Shown here in pieces: positions 1 to 8,410 of a stretch of DNA of 64,000 nucleotides; the first letter of the stretch is position 1; every line of letters starts with the position of its first letter. The position numbers and the translations under genes were made by a program. The notes under the pieces were generated by a model. The model saw only the letters and a list, made by a program, of their open reading frames with translations. It ran no database searches and was not told where the DNA came from. The stretch is from contig NZ_JAEMHM010000006.1 of assembly GCF_016458275.1 (NCBI RefSeq), positions 186,001-250,000 of the forward strand. The letters run 5' to 3'. Origin of the DNA: Geomesophilobacter sediminis. Its GTDB lineage: Bacteria; Desulfobacterota; Desulfuromonadia; Geobacterales; Geobacteraceae.

Positions 1-290
1 TCCGAGGACCAGCGGATTACGAACTCCTGGGTGCGGTCGACTTCGGTTTCCCGAAAGAACACCCGGATGTTCCGGATGGTGCGGGGGTGATCGAACAGCA
101 CGGAAATGTACTGCTCCCCCGGCTCGGTGGCCCGCCACCCGCCTTCCCCTCCCTCCACCAGCGCCTGCTCGATCGGGTGTTCGGGGTCCTCGGTGCTGAC
201 CTCCACCTTGGCGAGATCCTCCAGGTCGAGCCATTCCCCCTGATGGACATGGCTGCGTCGCACCTTGTTCCCCACGATCCGTTTCCGCAT
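1..290 (-). CDS. Hypothetical protein, discoidin/galactose-binding-like, N-terminal part only
   Basis: The gene starts at the ATG at 290 and runs off the left edge, so about 96 codons are visible. A clear ribosome-binding site (GGAGGAAAAC) precedes the ATG. The protein begins MRKRIVGNKVRR; after an acidic stretch comes WRATEPGEQYISVLFDHP, then IRNIRVFF and RTQEFVIRWS. That succession of short beta strands resembles the jelly-roll of carbohydrate-binding (F5/8 type C-like) proteins annotated in Geobacter relatives; this is an inference from pattern only. It is transcribed in the same direction as the chemoreceptor upstream but is separated from it by a strong terminator, so it probably has its own promoter. 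Function unknown. Confidence 0.6.
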   Translation of the reverse strand, partial: MRKRIVGNKVRRSHVHQGEWLDLEDLAKVEVSTEDPEHPIEQALVEGGEGGWRATEPGEQYISVLFDHPRTIRNIRVFFRETEVDRTQEFVIRWSS

Positions 291-415
291 GTTTTCCTCC
301 CCGATGGTTTTGATGTGACGACGTCGCCCCGTCAGCGCCCAGCGCCGGGACCGCTCAAGGGTGCCAAAGATCCAGGGATAGTCAATGCAAGGACGCCGTG
401 CGGAGTCGGCAAAGA

Positions 416-452
416 AAAAGCGCCTTCCGGTAACGGTCCGGAAGGCGCTTTT
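416..452 (-). terminator. Rho-independent terminator of the chemoreceptor gene
   Basis: A 15-bp perfect stem (416-430 with 438-452) encloses a 7-base loop. A-run and T-run flanks make it usable on both strands. It lies just past the stop of the minus-strand chemoreceptor gene. Confidence 0.85.
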
Positions 453-510
453 GTATCCATGTGGAACCAATGCGAGGGGGACAGGCACCTGCGGAGCCCG
501 TCCCCTGCTG

Positions 511-2214
511 TTACAGGCTGAATCCGGCCATCTTCTGCTGCAGCAGTTTGACCTGCTTGCTGAGGCCGGCGACGGCGCCGTCCATGACCCGGGTCGCCTC
601 GACGTTGCTGTGGGCGGAATGCTGGATGTTCTCCATCGCCTGGACGATGAGCTTGCTGCTTTCGGCTTCCTCTTCGCAGGCTTTGCGGACGTTGCCGATC
701 ATGGTGGTGATGTCGGAGGTCGCCTGGACGATGTGGTTGCTGACCTCGCTCTGCGCCATGGTGGTGATCCGGACCTGGACGGTGAATTCCTTCATCCGTT
801 CCACCGCCGAGATGATCTGTTCGCTGCCCCGGCCCTGCTCGCGGGTCGCCTTGCCGATCTGGCGCACCATCTCGGCCACCTGCTCCATCGCCTGGCGCAT
901 GTTCTCGGAGGCCTTGGACTGCGCCTCGGTGGTGCCGGCGATGTCCTTGACCCGGGTGGTCGCCTGCTGGACACCGGCAACGATCTTCTGCAGGGCCTCG
1001 CCGGAGCGCTGGGAGAGGAGCTCTCCTTCCGCGATCCGCTGCTCGGAAAGCTTGATCGCCGAGACCACCCGCGCGGTCTCTTCCTGGACCCCTTTGGTGA
1101 TGCCGGCGATCTCGCGGGTGGAGCTGCTGGTCCGGCGGGCGAGTTCCTTGATTTCGTTGGCGACGACGGCAAACCCCTTGCCGTGTTCCCCGGCCTGGGC
1201 CGCGATAATGGAGGCGTTCAGCGCGAGGAGATTGGTCTGCTCGGCAACTTCGTCGATGACCGAGAGGATCTTGCCGATGTCGACGGCGCGCAGGGAGAGG
1301 TTTTCGATCGCCTCAACGGTCGAGCGCGAGGAGCGGCGGATTTCGCTGATACCGGAGATGGTCGCGTCGACCGCCTGGCGGCCCTGTTCGGCGTCCTGGC
1401 GGACCGTCTCCGAAATGGAAGCCGTTTGCAGTGCGTTTTCGCCGACCTGCTTGATGGATACGTCCAGCTCCGCCACCAGCGCCGAGGCGGTGGTCGAGTT
1501 TTCCATCAGGCTCTGCACGCTTTCCCCGATCGCTTTCTCGGCGGCGGTCATCTCGAAGATCGAGGCACTGACCTCCTCGACGGCACGGGAAAGCGCCTCG
1601 ACGTGCTGGTTGATCTCCTCGATCCCCGCGGAGAGTTCCAGGATGGACGAGGCGTTTTCGGTAGCGGAACCGGAAAGGATGTCCACCCATTCCGAGACCT
1701 GGGTCACGGAGCGGTTGATTTCCACGACGGCCTGCGACGCCCCGGAAACTCCGTCCGATTGCAATTCCGCGGCGTGTACCCCCTGCTTGGCAACTTCGTC
1801 GATGTCGCTGGCGATCTGGCGCAGTTCGGCGATTGCCTCCACCACGCGCCCGGTTACTCCCGCCAAGCGCTCCATCATCACGTTGAAGTTCTTGTTGAGC
1901 ATGCCGAATTCGTCTTCGGTCGCATCGTCCAGGCGCGTCGCGAGGTCCCCCTCGGCGCCCCGGTTCAACGCGGTGGCGAGGACATTGACCCTTTTGGTGA
2001 GGTTTCGGGCGGCGATCATGGTGAGGACCGAGAGCAGGGCCAGCCCGTCCAGAAACAGCGCCAGGACGGTGCCGTAGGCATAGACACGCTGCGCTTCCGA
2101 CAATCCCCCGGAGAGGAGATGGAAGGCGCAGTAGACGCCGATGACGGTGATGACGATGCCGCTTACCAGGGAGATACGGATAAAGTTGTAGCCGTGACGC
2201 AGGTTCTTGGACAT
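511..2214 (-). CDS. Methyl-accepting chemotaxis protein with almost no periplasmic domain
   Basis: Chemoreceptor of 567 aa that would signal through CheW/CheA to the flagellar motor. Two membrane segments (about residues 13-34 and 46-68) are separated by only about ten residues, so there is no room for a periplasmic ligand domain. A HAMP segment follows (about 68-122), then a long heptad-rich coiled coil with the conserved signalling tip at about 325-360 ([19 protein letters not shown], then [15 protein letters not shown]). No C-terminal CheR-tethering pentapeptide is visible. Start chosen at the ATG at 2214, preceded by AAGGAAGAGTC, rather than the in-frame ATG ten codons upstream. It probably senses a cytoplasmic, membrane or energy-state signal (inference). 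Confidence 0.93.
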   Translation of the reverse strand: MSKNLRHGYNFIRISLVSGIVITVIGVYCAFHLLSGGLSEAQRVYAYGTVLALFLDGLALLSVLTMIAARNLTKRVNVLATALNRGAEGDLATRLDDATEDEFGMLNKNFNVMMERLAGVTGRVVEAIAELRQIASDIDEVAKQGVHAAELQSDGVSGASQAVVEINRSVTQVSEWVDILSGSATENASSILELSAGIEEINQHVEALSRAVEEVSASIFEMTAAEKAIGESVQSLMENSTTASALVAELDVSIKQVGENALQTASISETVRQDAEQGRQAVDATISGISEIRRSSRSTVEAIENLSLRAVDIGKILSVIDEVAEQTNLLALNASIIAAQAGEHGKGFAVVANEIKELARRTSSSTREIAGITKGVQEETARVVSAIKLSEQRIAEGELLSQRSGEALQKIVAGVQQATTRVKDIAGTTEAQSKASENMRQAMEQVAEMVRQIGKATREQGRGSEQIISAVERMKEFTVQVRITTMAQSEVSNHIVQATSDITTMIGNVRKACEEEAESSKLIVQAMENIQHSAHSNVEATRVMDGAVAGLSKQVKLLQQKMAGFSL

Positions 2215-2322
2215 GACTCTTCCTTCACCGGGGGGTATAGGCAAAAACGGCGTCAGGATAACACGAATTATCGCGAGAATATAGAGTAATCTGGGGGGAT
2301 TAGGGCGAAGACGGCGGCCTGG

Positions 2323-3012
2323 TCAGATGACGCCGTGCTCGGTGAAGCTGTAGTAACTGCCGTCGCCGAGAACGATGTGGTCCAGGACCCGGATCCCCAT
2401 CAGCTCTCCGGCGTCGCAAAGTCGCCTGGTTACGTCGAAATCTTCGGGGCTTGGGGTGGGATCGCCGCTTGGGTGGTTGTGCAGCAGGATGATGGCCGCG
2501 GCCGAGTCGCGGACCGCGAGATTGAAGACCTCGCGGGGGTGGACGATGCTTTGGTTGAGCGAACCTTCCGAGATCTGCACCGGCTTGATGATCCGGTTCT
2601 TCCCGTCCAGAAGCAGCGCCATGAAGTATTCCTTGCGGCGGTCCCTAAACTCGTAGTGGAAATGCTCGAAGACCTGCTGCGCCGAGGTGAAACGGGTCTC
2701 GTCGGCCAGGCCCCGGCCCAGTCCCAGGGACTTGGTGGACAGATAGAGCGCAGCCTTGATGCAGGCCGCTTTGGCGGGGCCGATCCCTTTCACCCGCTGC
2801 AGCTCCGCACAGGAGGCGTCGGACAGGGTCCTGAGGCTTTTGAATTCCGCCAGGAGTTGTCGCCCCAGGTCGATCGCGCTCCGGCTGCTCGCGGCGTCGC
2901 CGCTGCCGATGATCAGCGCCAGAAGTTCCGCCTCGGTAAGTGCTCCCGGACCGTGCAAAAGGAGCTTCTCCCGCGGACGTTCTCCTTCCGGCCAACTCTT
3001 GATCCCGCTCAT
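2323..3012 (-). CDS. radC: RadC family JAMM/MPN protein
   Basis: 229-aa RadC-type protein. An N-terminal helix-hairpin-helix region (RVKGIGPAKA, about 74-83) precedes a complete JAMM metal site, HNHPSGDPTPSPED, with His178, His180 and Asp191. The family is linked to DNA repair or recombination by name and to natural transformation in some bacteria, but its chemistry is not settled. The ATG at 3012 has an excellent site (AAGGGAAGGAGGTGCGCC). Upstream lies a pair of inverted repeats. A second HNHPSG-type JAMM domain occurs in this window, fused to the DinG helicase at 15520-18021. Confidence 0.93.
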   Translation of the reverse strand: MSGIKSWPEGERPREKLLLHGPGALTEAELLALIIGSGDAASSRSAIDLGRQLLAEFKSLRTLSDASCAELQRVKGIGPAKAACIKAALYLSTKSLGLGRGLADETRFTSAQQVFEHFHYEFRDRRKEYFMALLLDGKNRIIKPVQISEGSLNQSIVHPREVFNLAVRDSAAAIILLHNHPSGDPTPSPEDFDVTRRLCDAGELMGIRVLDHIVLGDGSYYSFTEHGVI

Positions 3013-3365
3013 GGCGCACCTCCTTCCCTTGCTTGAAAGAACACGGCGGTAGGGCATCATACCCTCTCCCCTTGCGAGAGGGTGCCCGGAGGGGGGGTGA
3101 GGGAACGTGTGGCGAGCCAGGCGGTTGCTCTTCCGGCACGGCCCTCACCCCGACCCGCTCCCGGAGGGAGAGGGAGGATCACGGTACAACCTGGAAAATT
3201 GGAAGCTGAGATGATACCGCAGGGCGAGGAGGTTGCCAGGATGGGGGAGACGGTTCCTGGGGTAAGACGCAGCATGCTGCGCCCTTGGCGCTGGATGGGG
3301 AAATGGCCGGTTTTCGTGAGGGATGAGCCAAAAGGGGGGCAGGCACCGTTGGTGCCTCTCTCCTC
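3013..3365. other. Gene-free gap between uppP and radC, filled with palindromes
   Basis: No convincing gene. It holds two inverted copies of repeat family A (3061-3103, 3141-3178), a GC-rich palindrome at 3266-3284 (GACGCAGCATGCTGCGCCC, also seen near 13111-13130 and, degenerate, at 62676-62697), and a small hairpin at 3341-3357 (AGGCACC/GGTGCCT) just past the uppP stop that may act as its terminator. Confidence 0.7.
3061..3178. repeat. Repeat family A, inverted pair (copies A1 and A2)
   Basis: Copy A1 (3061-3103) reads CCCTCTCCCCTTGCGAGAGGG followed by a G-rich tail ending GGGTGAGGG. Copy A2 (3141-3178) is the reverse orientation, CCCTCACCCCGACC then a GGAGGGAGAGGG end. The same building block recurs near 6164, 8317, 13015, 13184, 13940, 18176, 58191 and 60471. 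Confidence 0.75.
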
Positions 3366-4178
3366 CTAATACCCCATGAAGATGAAGGCGAAGGCGCCGA
3401 TGCCGGCGAAGAGCCGGTACCAGACGAACGGATAGAGCGATTCGCGCTGCACCAGCTTGAGCAGGAAGGCCACGCTGAGGAAGCCGAAAATCGCCGAGGT
3501 CGCGATTCCGATCACCAGAGGGACCGTTTCTCCGGGAGGTATGCCGACTTTAACCAGGTGGCCGACCTTGAGCAGAGCGGCTCCCGCGACGATGGGGAGG
3601 GAGAGGAGAAACGAGAAGCGGGCCGCCGCTTCACGGCGAAAGCCGAGCAGCAGCGCGGCGGTGATCGTTATTCCGGAACGGGATACCCCGGGGACGAGGG
3701 CGAGACACTGGGCAATGCCGATGATCATGGCCGCCTTCAGGTCGATCCGGTCAATCTTGAAGCGCTTGGCGCCGGTCGTGTCGGCAAAAGCGAGCAACAG
3801 GCCGAACGCGATCAGCAGTGCCGCGATGGTCAGCGGGCTCTTCCGGAAGATCTCTTCCACCGGACCTTCGAGGGTCTTGCCGACGATCGCAGCCGGTATG
3901 GTCGCCGCAACGATATAGAAGGGGAGCCTAATTTCGGGAGTGTGCAGGCCGCCGCGCAATCCCATGAGGAAGTTGGCGAAAAGGGAGAGGATATCGCGGC
4001 AGAAGTAGATGGACAGGGCGAGGAAGGTGCCGATATGCAGCGCGACGTCGAAGGTGATGCCGGACTCGGGCCACTTGAGGAACCTCGGGATCAGGATCAG
4101 ATGGGCGGAGCTGCTGATGGGGAGTACTTCGGTGAGCCCCTGGACGATCCCCAGGACCACGGCATGGAGCGGATTCAT
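3366..4178 (-). CDS. uppP: Undecaprenyl-diphosphatase
   Basis: 270-aa BacA/UppP-type integral membrane phosphatase that recycles undecaprenyl pyrophosphate for peptidoglycan and other wall glycans; its overproduction gives bacitracin resistance in other species. Both signature blocks are present: QGLTEVLPISSSAHL (13-27) with the catalytic glutamate, and PGVSRSG (162-168) with the conserved serine and arginine. Several hydrophobic segments fill the rest. Length is typical. The start at 4178 has a modest GAGG site about 10 bases upstream. It stands alone, minus strand, divergent from the phosphate-transport pair. Confidence 0.95.
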   Translation of the reverse strand: MNPLHAVVLGIVQGLTEVLPISSSAHLILIPRFLKWPESGITFDVALHIGTFLALSIYFCRDILSLFANFLMGLRGGLHTPEIRLPFYIVAATIPAAIVGKTLEGPVEEIFRKSPLTIAALLIAFGLLLAFADTTGAKRFKIDRIDLKAAMIIGIAQCLALVPGVSRSGITITAALLLGFRREAAARFSFLLSLPIVAGAALLKVGHLVKVGIPPGETVPLVIGIATSAIFGFLSVAFLLKLVQRESLYPFVWYRLFAGIGAFAFIFMGY

Positions 4179-4373
4179 GTAACGGGTACCTCTGCCTGAA
4201 AAAGTGGCGCTAGAGTATGCGAATTGCAGACATAAAGCAAGGCTTTAAGGAGACTTTTTTCACATAGCGGCGAGCGCAGGGCTCATTTCTCCCTATGAAG
4301 TTGGTTACGGTTGTGTTATATCTTCACAGTTTTGTAACGGGCCCGTCGGGGCTCTCTCAACGTGGAGGACGTA

Positions 4374-4991
4374 ATGTTCGGTCTTATTCCCAAGGATGAA
4401 AAATTTTTCGCGCTTTTCCGGGAGATGTCCCACAACATCATCGAGGGAGCGGAACTCCTGAAACAGATGCTGGACGATTTCTCCGATCCCATGGCAAGCC
4501 AGCGCCGGATCAAGGAGATCGAGCACAAAGGTGACACCATCACCCACGACATCGTGAAGAAGCTGAACAAGAGTTTCATCACCCCCTTCGACCGTGAAGA
4601 CATTTACGCCCTCGCCTCCGCCCTCGACGACATCCTGGACCTGATCGACGCCTCGGCCAGCCGCATCGTCATGTACAACGTGGACAAGCCGACCCCCGAA
4701 TCGAAGGAGCTTGCCTTCCTGATCCTCAAGGCCTGCCAGACCATCGACAAGACCGTCGCGGTCCTGGGCGGCAAGCTGGAGCCGATCAGCGCCTACTGCA
4801 TCGAGGTCAACGCGCTGGAGAACGAGGCGGATCGGGTGTGCCGCGAAGCGATCAGCCGGCTCTTCGACGAGGAGAAAGACCCGATCCAGCTCATCAAGTG
4901 GAAGGAAATCTACGAGACGCTGGAGACGGCCACCGACAAGTGCGAGGACGCCGCGAACATCCTGGAAAGCGTGGTGGTAAAAAATGCCTGA
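4374..4991 (+). CDS. DUF47 family PhoU-like protein
   Basis: 205-aa all-helical protein of the DUF47/PhoU-like family (starts MFGLIPKDEKFFALF, with IKEIEHKGDTITHDI and ITPFDREDIYALA blocks). Family members usually sit next to Pit-type transporters and are thought to regulate them or bind metal-phosphate; that is context, not direct proof. The ATG at 4374 has GGAGG about 6 bases upstream; a GTG four codons earlier is less likely. It overlaps the following transporter by 8 bases, so the two are almost certainly cotranslated. Expected in the cytoplasm at the membrane face. Confidence 0.9.
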   Translation: MFGLIPKDEKFFALFREMSHNIIEGAELLKQMLDDFSDPMASQRRIKEIEHKGDTITHDIVKKLNKSFITPFDREDIYALASALDDILDLIDASASRIVMYNVDKPTPESKELAFLILKACQTIDKTVAVLGGKLEPISAYCIEVNALENEADRVCREAISRLFDEEKDPIQLIKWKEIYETLETATDKCEDAANILESVVVKNA

Positions 4992-5985
4992 GGCGACTCT
5001 CGTTCTCCTGGTCCTGGTCGTCGGAGCCGCACTGATCTTCGACTACATCAACGGTTTCCACGACACGGCCAATGCGATAGCGACCTGCGTCTCCACTCGA
5101 GCCATCTCCGTACGCGGGGCGATTTTCATGGCCGCCGGCCTCAACTTCCTCGGGGCGATGATCTCCACCAAGGTCGCCGCCACCATCGGCAAGGGGATCG
5201 TCGACGCCAGCAGCATCACCCAGATGGTGGTCCTGGCCGGCATTCTCGGTGCGATCATCTGGAATCTCATCACCTGGTACTACGGACTTCCGTCGTCCTC
5301 TTCCCATGCCATCATCGGCGGTCTGGTCGGATCGGTAATCGCCCATGCCGGGGTGGGAGCGCTGCACTGGGCCGGCCTGAAAAAGATCATCACCGTGCTC
5401 ATCGTGTCGCCGATCGTCGGGGCCTTTTTCGGGTTCGTGTTCATGGTCGCCATGTTCTGGATCTTCCGGAATACCGCACCCTATGGGTTGAACAAGAATT
5501 TCCGCAAGCTCCAGATCGTTTCCGCTGCGGTCATGGCCTTTTCCCACGGAACCGCCGACGCACAGAAATCGATGGGGGTCATCACCATGGCCCTGGTCAG
5601 TTACGGAACCCTCGCCACCTTCGAGGTCCCCACCTGGGTCAAGATCGGCTGTGCCGTCGCGATGGCGCTGGGTACCGCCGCCGGCGGGTGGCGCATCATC
5701 AAGACCGTCGGCCACGACTTCGTGAAGCTGCAGCCGATCCACGGTTTCTGCGTCGAAACCGCCTCCGCCGGCGTCATTCTGGGCGCTTCCGCGATGGGGC
5801 TTCCAACCAGTACCACCCACGTCATCACCTCCGCGATCCTGGGGGTCGGGCTTTCCAAGCGCATCTCCGCGGTCAACTGGATGGTCGCCTACCGCATCGT
5901 CACCGCCTGGATCATCACCATCCCTGCGGCGGCCACCGTCGGCTACCTCGGCTACATCATCCTCAACCCGTTCCTCGGGAGATAA
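4984..5985 (+). CDS. pit: Inorganic phosphate transporter, Pit family
   Basis: 333-aa PiT-type permease (low-affinity metal-phosphate/cation symport). The family's duplicated signature is visible: GFHDTANAIAT at 24-34 and, after the midpoint, FSHGTADAQKSMG. Around ten hydrophobic segments and a length typical of short bacterial Pit proteins. It begins inside the end of the DUF47 gene and is followed by a strong terminator at 6110, so the pair forms a two-gene operon. No convincing Pho box was found upstream of the pair. Confidence 0.94.
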   Translation: MPEATLVLLVLVVGAALIFDYINGFHDTANAIATCVSTRAISVRGAIFMAAGLNFLGAMISTKVAATIGKGIVDASSITQMVVLAGILGAIIWNLITWYYGLPSSSSHAIIGGLVGSVIAHAGVGALHWAGLKKIITVLIVSPIVGAFFGFVFMVAMFWIFRNTAPYGLNKNFRKLQIVSAAVMAFSHGTADAQKSMGVITMALVSYGTLATFEVPTWVKIGCAVAMALGTAAGGWRIIKTVGHDFVKLQPIHGFCVETASAGVILGASAMGLPTSTTHVITSAILGVGLSKRISAVNWMVAYRIVTAWIITIPAAATVGYLGYIILNPFLGR

Positions 5986-6047
5986 AGCGGGGGCAGACCC
6001 CGCGCAGGAAACGGCGGGTCCGAGCCGCCGGGGCAGCCAACCCGTGA

Positions 6048-6090
6048 TGGGAGCCCCCTTCCGGGCGCGATCCGCGCAAGCGGTAAGGGC
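6048..6090. repeat. Repeat family B, short degenerate copy (B1)
   Basis: Reads GGGAGCCCCCTTCCGGGCGC then a GATCCGCGCAAGCGG core. It matches the GGGAGCGCC-TTCC-GGCGCGA half-palindrome that recurs at 8211, 11262, 52010 and 53949. Confidence 0.6.
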
Positions 6091-6109
6091 ATGAGACAAA
6101 GGGAAAATG

Positions 6110-6147
6110 AAAAGCGCCGGAGCGGTCAACCGCATCCGGCGCTTTTT
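6110..6147 (+). terminator. Rho-independent terminator after pit
   Basis: AAAAGCGCCGGAGCGG pairs with the segment CCGC-ATCCGGCGCTTTTT across a TCAA loop, then a T-run. It may also serve the convergent DUF2062 gene on the minus strand. Confidence 0.85.
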
Positions 6148-6163
6148 CGTTTATTCAGATGAC

Positions 6164-6234
6164 AACCCATCCTCACCCCGATCGTTGCGAGCTTGCGCTA
6201 CCGCGCGCGACCCTTGAAGGAGAGGGGGGGGATG
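6164..6234. repeat. Repeat family A, interrupted copy (A3)
   Basis: Left part ACCCATCCTCACCCCGATCG and right part CCCTTGAAGGAGAGGGGGGG are separated by about 30 extra bases (6182-6212) compared with other copies. Confidence 0.6.
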
Positions 6235-6272
6235 GTCCTGCTGCTGATTGTGCTAACGGGCTGGTTCAGTGC

Positions 6273-6761
6273 TCATTGCTCCAAGTCTTCTCCCGTTTCC
6301 TCCATCTCCTCGGCCAGCGATGCCTGGGTGGCGTCCTTGGCCCGGAAACGCAGGACCAGGTAGTAGCAGACGAAATAGGCAACGATGGCGGCGAGGAACC
6401 CGAGAATGGAGGAGCCGAGAATCAAGGACTTGGCGTATTTTTCCAGGTTGTGCCATTCCAGCCCCGTGGGGAGCGGCAACTCGCTCACGGTCTTGCCCCG
6501 CAGAAACCGTCCCAGCTTGAAACTCAGGCCAAGGATGGGAACCACGGTGAGGGGGGTGTTCACCCAGGCGCCGGTGACGCAAGTCAGTTTGTTGAGGCGG
6601 AAGATGAAGGCGGCCGCGATGGCCAGGGGGGTGTGCAGTCCGAAGAAGGGGGTGAAGCTGATGAAGACGCCGACGGCAAAGCCAGCAGAAATGTGGCCGG
6701 GATGGCTGTCCAGGGAGAGGATGCGATAGAGTCTTTTTTTCCACAGTTCCTTGTTGAGCAA
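6273..6761 (-). CDS. DUF2062 domain membrane protein
   Basis: 162-aa protein with the DUF2062 hallmark near its start (HPGHISAGFAVGVFISFTPF, about 20-39) followed by hydrophobic segments and a closing pair of membrane helices (about 115-140); the acidic tail EEMEETGEDLEQ is cytosolic by the positive-inside rule. Function of the family is not established. Start assigned to TTG at 6761 because GAGGTGAT lies at ideal distance and no ATG is available. It is convergent with pit and divergent from proB. Confidence 0.85.
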   Translation of the reverse strand: MLNKELWKKRLYRILSLDSHPGHISAGFAVGVFISFTPFFGLHTPLAIAAAFIFRLNKLTCVTGAWVNTPLTVVPILGLSFKLGRFLRGKTVSELPLPTGLEWHNLEKYAKSLILGSSILGFLAAIVAYFVCYYLVLRFRAKDATQASLAEEMEETGEDLEQ

Positions 6762-6911
6762 ATATCACCTCGAAGTCGGCACAGTCTAAAGACACCCCCC
6801 GTTTTTGTCAATCCATTTAAAGCGGCTTAAGAATCAATAGTTTGCTATGCATTTGGAAACGTGCTAGTATTCCTTCTTTTAAAAAACTATCATAATGAGT
6901 ACAATGAGCTC

Positions 6912-8033
6912 ATGCGGAAGGGTCTTCTTAAAAAAGTACGGCGTATCGTCGTCAAAATAGGGTCCGGCGTCCTCACCAGTGAGGACAACGGCATCGATCC
7001 ACTGTTTCTGTCCCGGCTCGCCGGGGAACTGGCACAGTTGCGTGCCGATGGAATAGAAACCGTAGTAGTATCCTCCGGGGCGGTTGCCGCGGGAAGACCA
7101 GCACTGGGCCTGACTGATCGGCCCAAGACACTGCCCCAGAAACAGGCAGCCGCTGCGGTTGGCCAGTCCCGACTGATGCGGGCCTACGAGGAAGCATTTT
7201 CTCAGCAGGATCTGACGGTAGCCCAGGTGCTTTTGACCCGCGACGACCTGGTCAACCGGCGCCGCTTCCAGAACGCCCGGAGCACCCTGGACACCCTGCT
7301 CGCCTACGGGATCGTGCCGGTCATCAACGAGAACGACACGGTCGTGGTCGACGAGCTGAAGTTTGGCGACAACGACAACCTCTCCGCGCTGGTGACCAAC
7401 CTCGTCGAAGCGCAGCTCCTGATCATCCTTACCGACATCGACGGGCTCTATACCGCAGATCCGCGCACCGATGCCACCGCGACCATCATCCCGATGGTGC
7501 GGGGGATCACCAAGGATCTGGAGCGGGCGGCCGGCGGAAGCGGGACCTCGGTCGGCACCGGCGGCATGGCGACCAAGCTCGCCGCGGCGAAGAAGGTGAT
7601 GCGTTACGGGGTGGCGGCGATCATCTGCGCCGGCAAGACACCCGGGACCCTTACCCGCGCCATGGCCGGAGAAGAGGTCGGCACCATGTTCGCACCGGCG
7701 GAGCGGAGCCTGAACCGGCGCAAGCACTGGATCGCGTTTACCCTGCGGCCCGCCGGGTCGATACGGGTCGATGCCGGAGCACGGGAAGTCCTGGCACGGC
7801 ACGGCAGAAGCCTGCTGCCGTCGGGAATCGAAAAAGTGGAAGGTCGTTTCGAGCGGGGAGCTTGCGTCCGGGTCCTCGCTCCGGACGGTGCGGAGTTCGC
7901 TCGCGGGATCGTGGATTACTCCAGCCAGGAAATCGAGCGTATCTGCCGGCACAAGAGCAGTGAAATCGAGGAGATCCTCGGTTTCCGTTACGGGGACGAC
8001 GTCATTCACCGGGACAATCTGGTCCTCTTATAG
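6912..8033 (+). CDS. proB: Glutamate 5-kinase
   Basis: 373-aa first enzyme of proline synthesis, phosphorylating glutamate with ATP. An amino-acid-kinase domain (residues about 1-260: [25 protein letters not shown], then [15 protein letters not shown]) is followed by a C-terminal PUA domain (about 280-370), the usual long-form architecture. Start placed at the ATG at 6912, which begins [17 protein letters not shown]; an in-frame GTG at 6861 would add unconserved residues. proA follows after a 377-base gap containing a tiny ORF and repeats, so coupling of the two is looser than in a tight operon. Confidence 0.95.
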   Translation: MRKGLLKKVRRIVVKIGSGVLTSEDNGIDPLFLSRLAGELAQLRADGIETVVVSSGAVAAGRPALGLTDRPKTLPQKQAAAAVGQSRLMRAYEEAFSQQDLTVAQVLLTRDDLVNRRRFQNARSTLDTLLAYGIVPVINENDTVVVDELKFGDNDNLSALVTNLVEAQLLIILTDIDGLYTADPRTDATATIIPMVRGITKDLERAAGGSGTSVGTGGMATKLAAAKKVMRYGVAAIICAGKTPGTLTRAMAGEEVGTMFAPAERSLNRRKHWIAFTLRPAGSIRVDAGAREVLARHGRSLLPSGIEKVEGRFERGACVRVLAPDGAEFARGIVDYSSQEIERICRHKSSEIEEILGFRYGDDVIHRDNLVLL

Positions 8034-8035
8034 CC

Positions 8036-8110
8036 ATGTACTACCTACTGGTAAGCCTGAGTGACGACATAATCAGCCTGATCCGGGACCTGATCAACGT
8101 CTTCAAGTAG
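8036..8110 (+). CDS. Possible 24-aa hydrophobic small protein
   Basis: An ATG three bases after the proB stop opens a 24-codon frame, MYYLLVSLSDDIISLIRDLI then NVFK, ending in TAG. It could form one amphipathic or membrane-associated helix. No Shine-Dalgarno sequence precedes it, but stop-to-start spacing would allow reinitiation after proB. It may be chance; no homolog is recognised. Confidence 0.25.
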   Translation: MYYLLVSLSDDIISLIRDLINVFK

Positions 8111-8210
8111 GAAGGTTGTTGAAGACACCCAAATGGCGGCTGACTCGACCCCCTCGCTGGGGGCACACTCCAACTGCGGCCTGTTGTCGCCTGGCTGTGG
8201 AGCGAAGCTG

Positions 8211-8291
8211 GTGGGAGCGCCTTTCCGGACGCGAATAATCCCAGCCCTTGTCACCGCCTTCGGCGGATCGCGCCTGGAAAGGCGCTCCCAC
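8211..8291. repeat. Repeat family B, full inverted repeat (B2)
   Basis: Left arm GTGGGAGCGCCTTTCC (8211-8226) and right arm GGAAAGGCGCTCCCAC (8276-8291) are exact reverse complements; the centre contains CCGCCTTCGGCGG, a second hairpin. Confidence 0.85.
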
Positions 8292-8316
8292 AGGGTAAGC
8301 ATTGCCCTGTGGGCAC

Positions 8317-8355
8317 ACCCTCCTCACCGCGACCCTCCCCCTGAAGGGGAAAGAG
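8317..8355. repeat. Repeat family A (A4)
   Basis: ACCCTCCTCACCGCGACCCT followed by CCCCCTGAAGGGGAAAGAG; same head and palindromic tail as the other family A copies. Confidence 0.65.
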
Positions 8356-8410
8356 ACTGACGCAACTGCACCGACTCCTGGTGCTTTTTGTTTTTATCGG
8401 AGGAATGCAC

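Larger units (their letters stand above)
8111..8410. other. proB-proA gap made of repeats
   Basis: 300 bases without a supported gene. It holds a full family B inverted repeat (8211-8291), a small CCCTGTGG/CCCTGTGGG direct repeat around 8290-8312, and family A copy A4 (8317-8355). The proA ribosome-binding site (GGAGGAATGCAC) begins right before 8411. Confidence 0.7.

Noticed and set aside
385-2289. A 634-codon open frame on the plus strand opposite the chemoreceptor
   Set aside because: It is antisense to a clear methyl-accepting protein; long antisense frames are common in GC-rich DNA and the translation has no recognisable motif.
3061-3178. Rho-independent terminators in the family A repeats
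   Set aside because: Stems lack consistent T-runs and the same sequence appears upstream of genes as often as downstream, so they are treated as dispersed repeats.
4200-4373. Pho box or phosphate riboregulator before the DUF47-pit pair
   Set aside because: No tandem CTGTCAT-like direct repeats with proper spacing were found; only loose TGTAAC-type strings.
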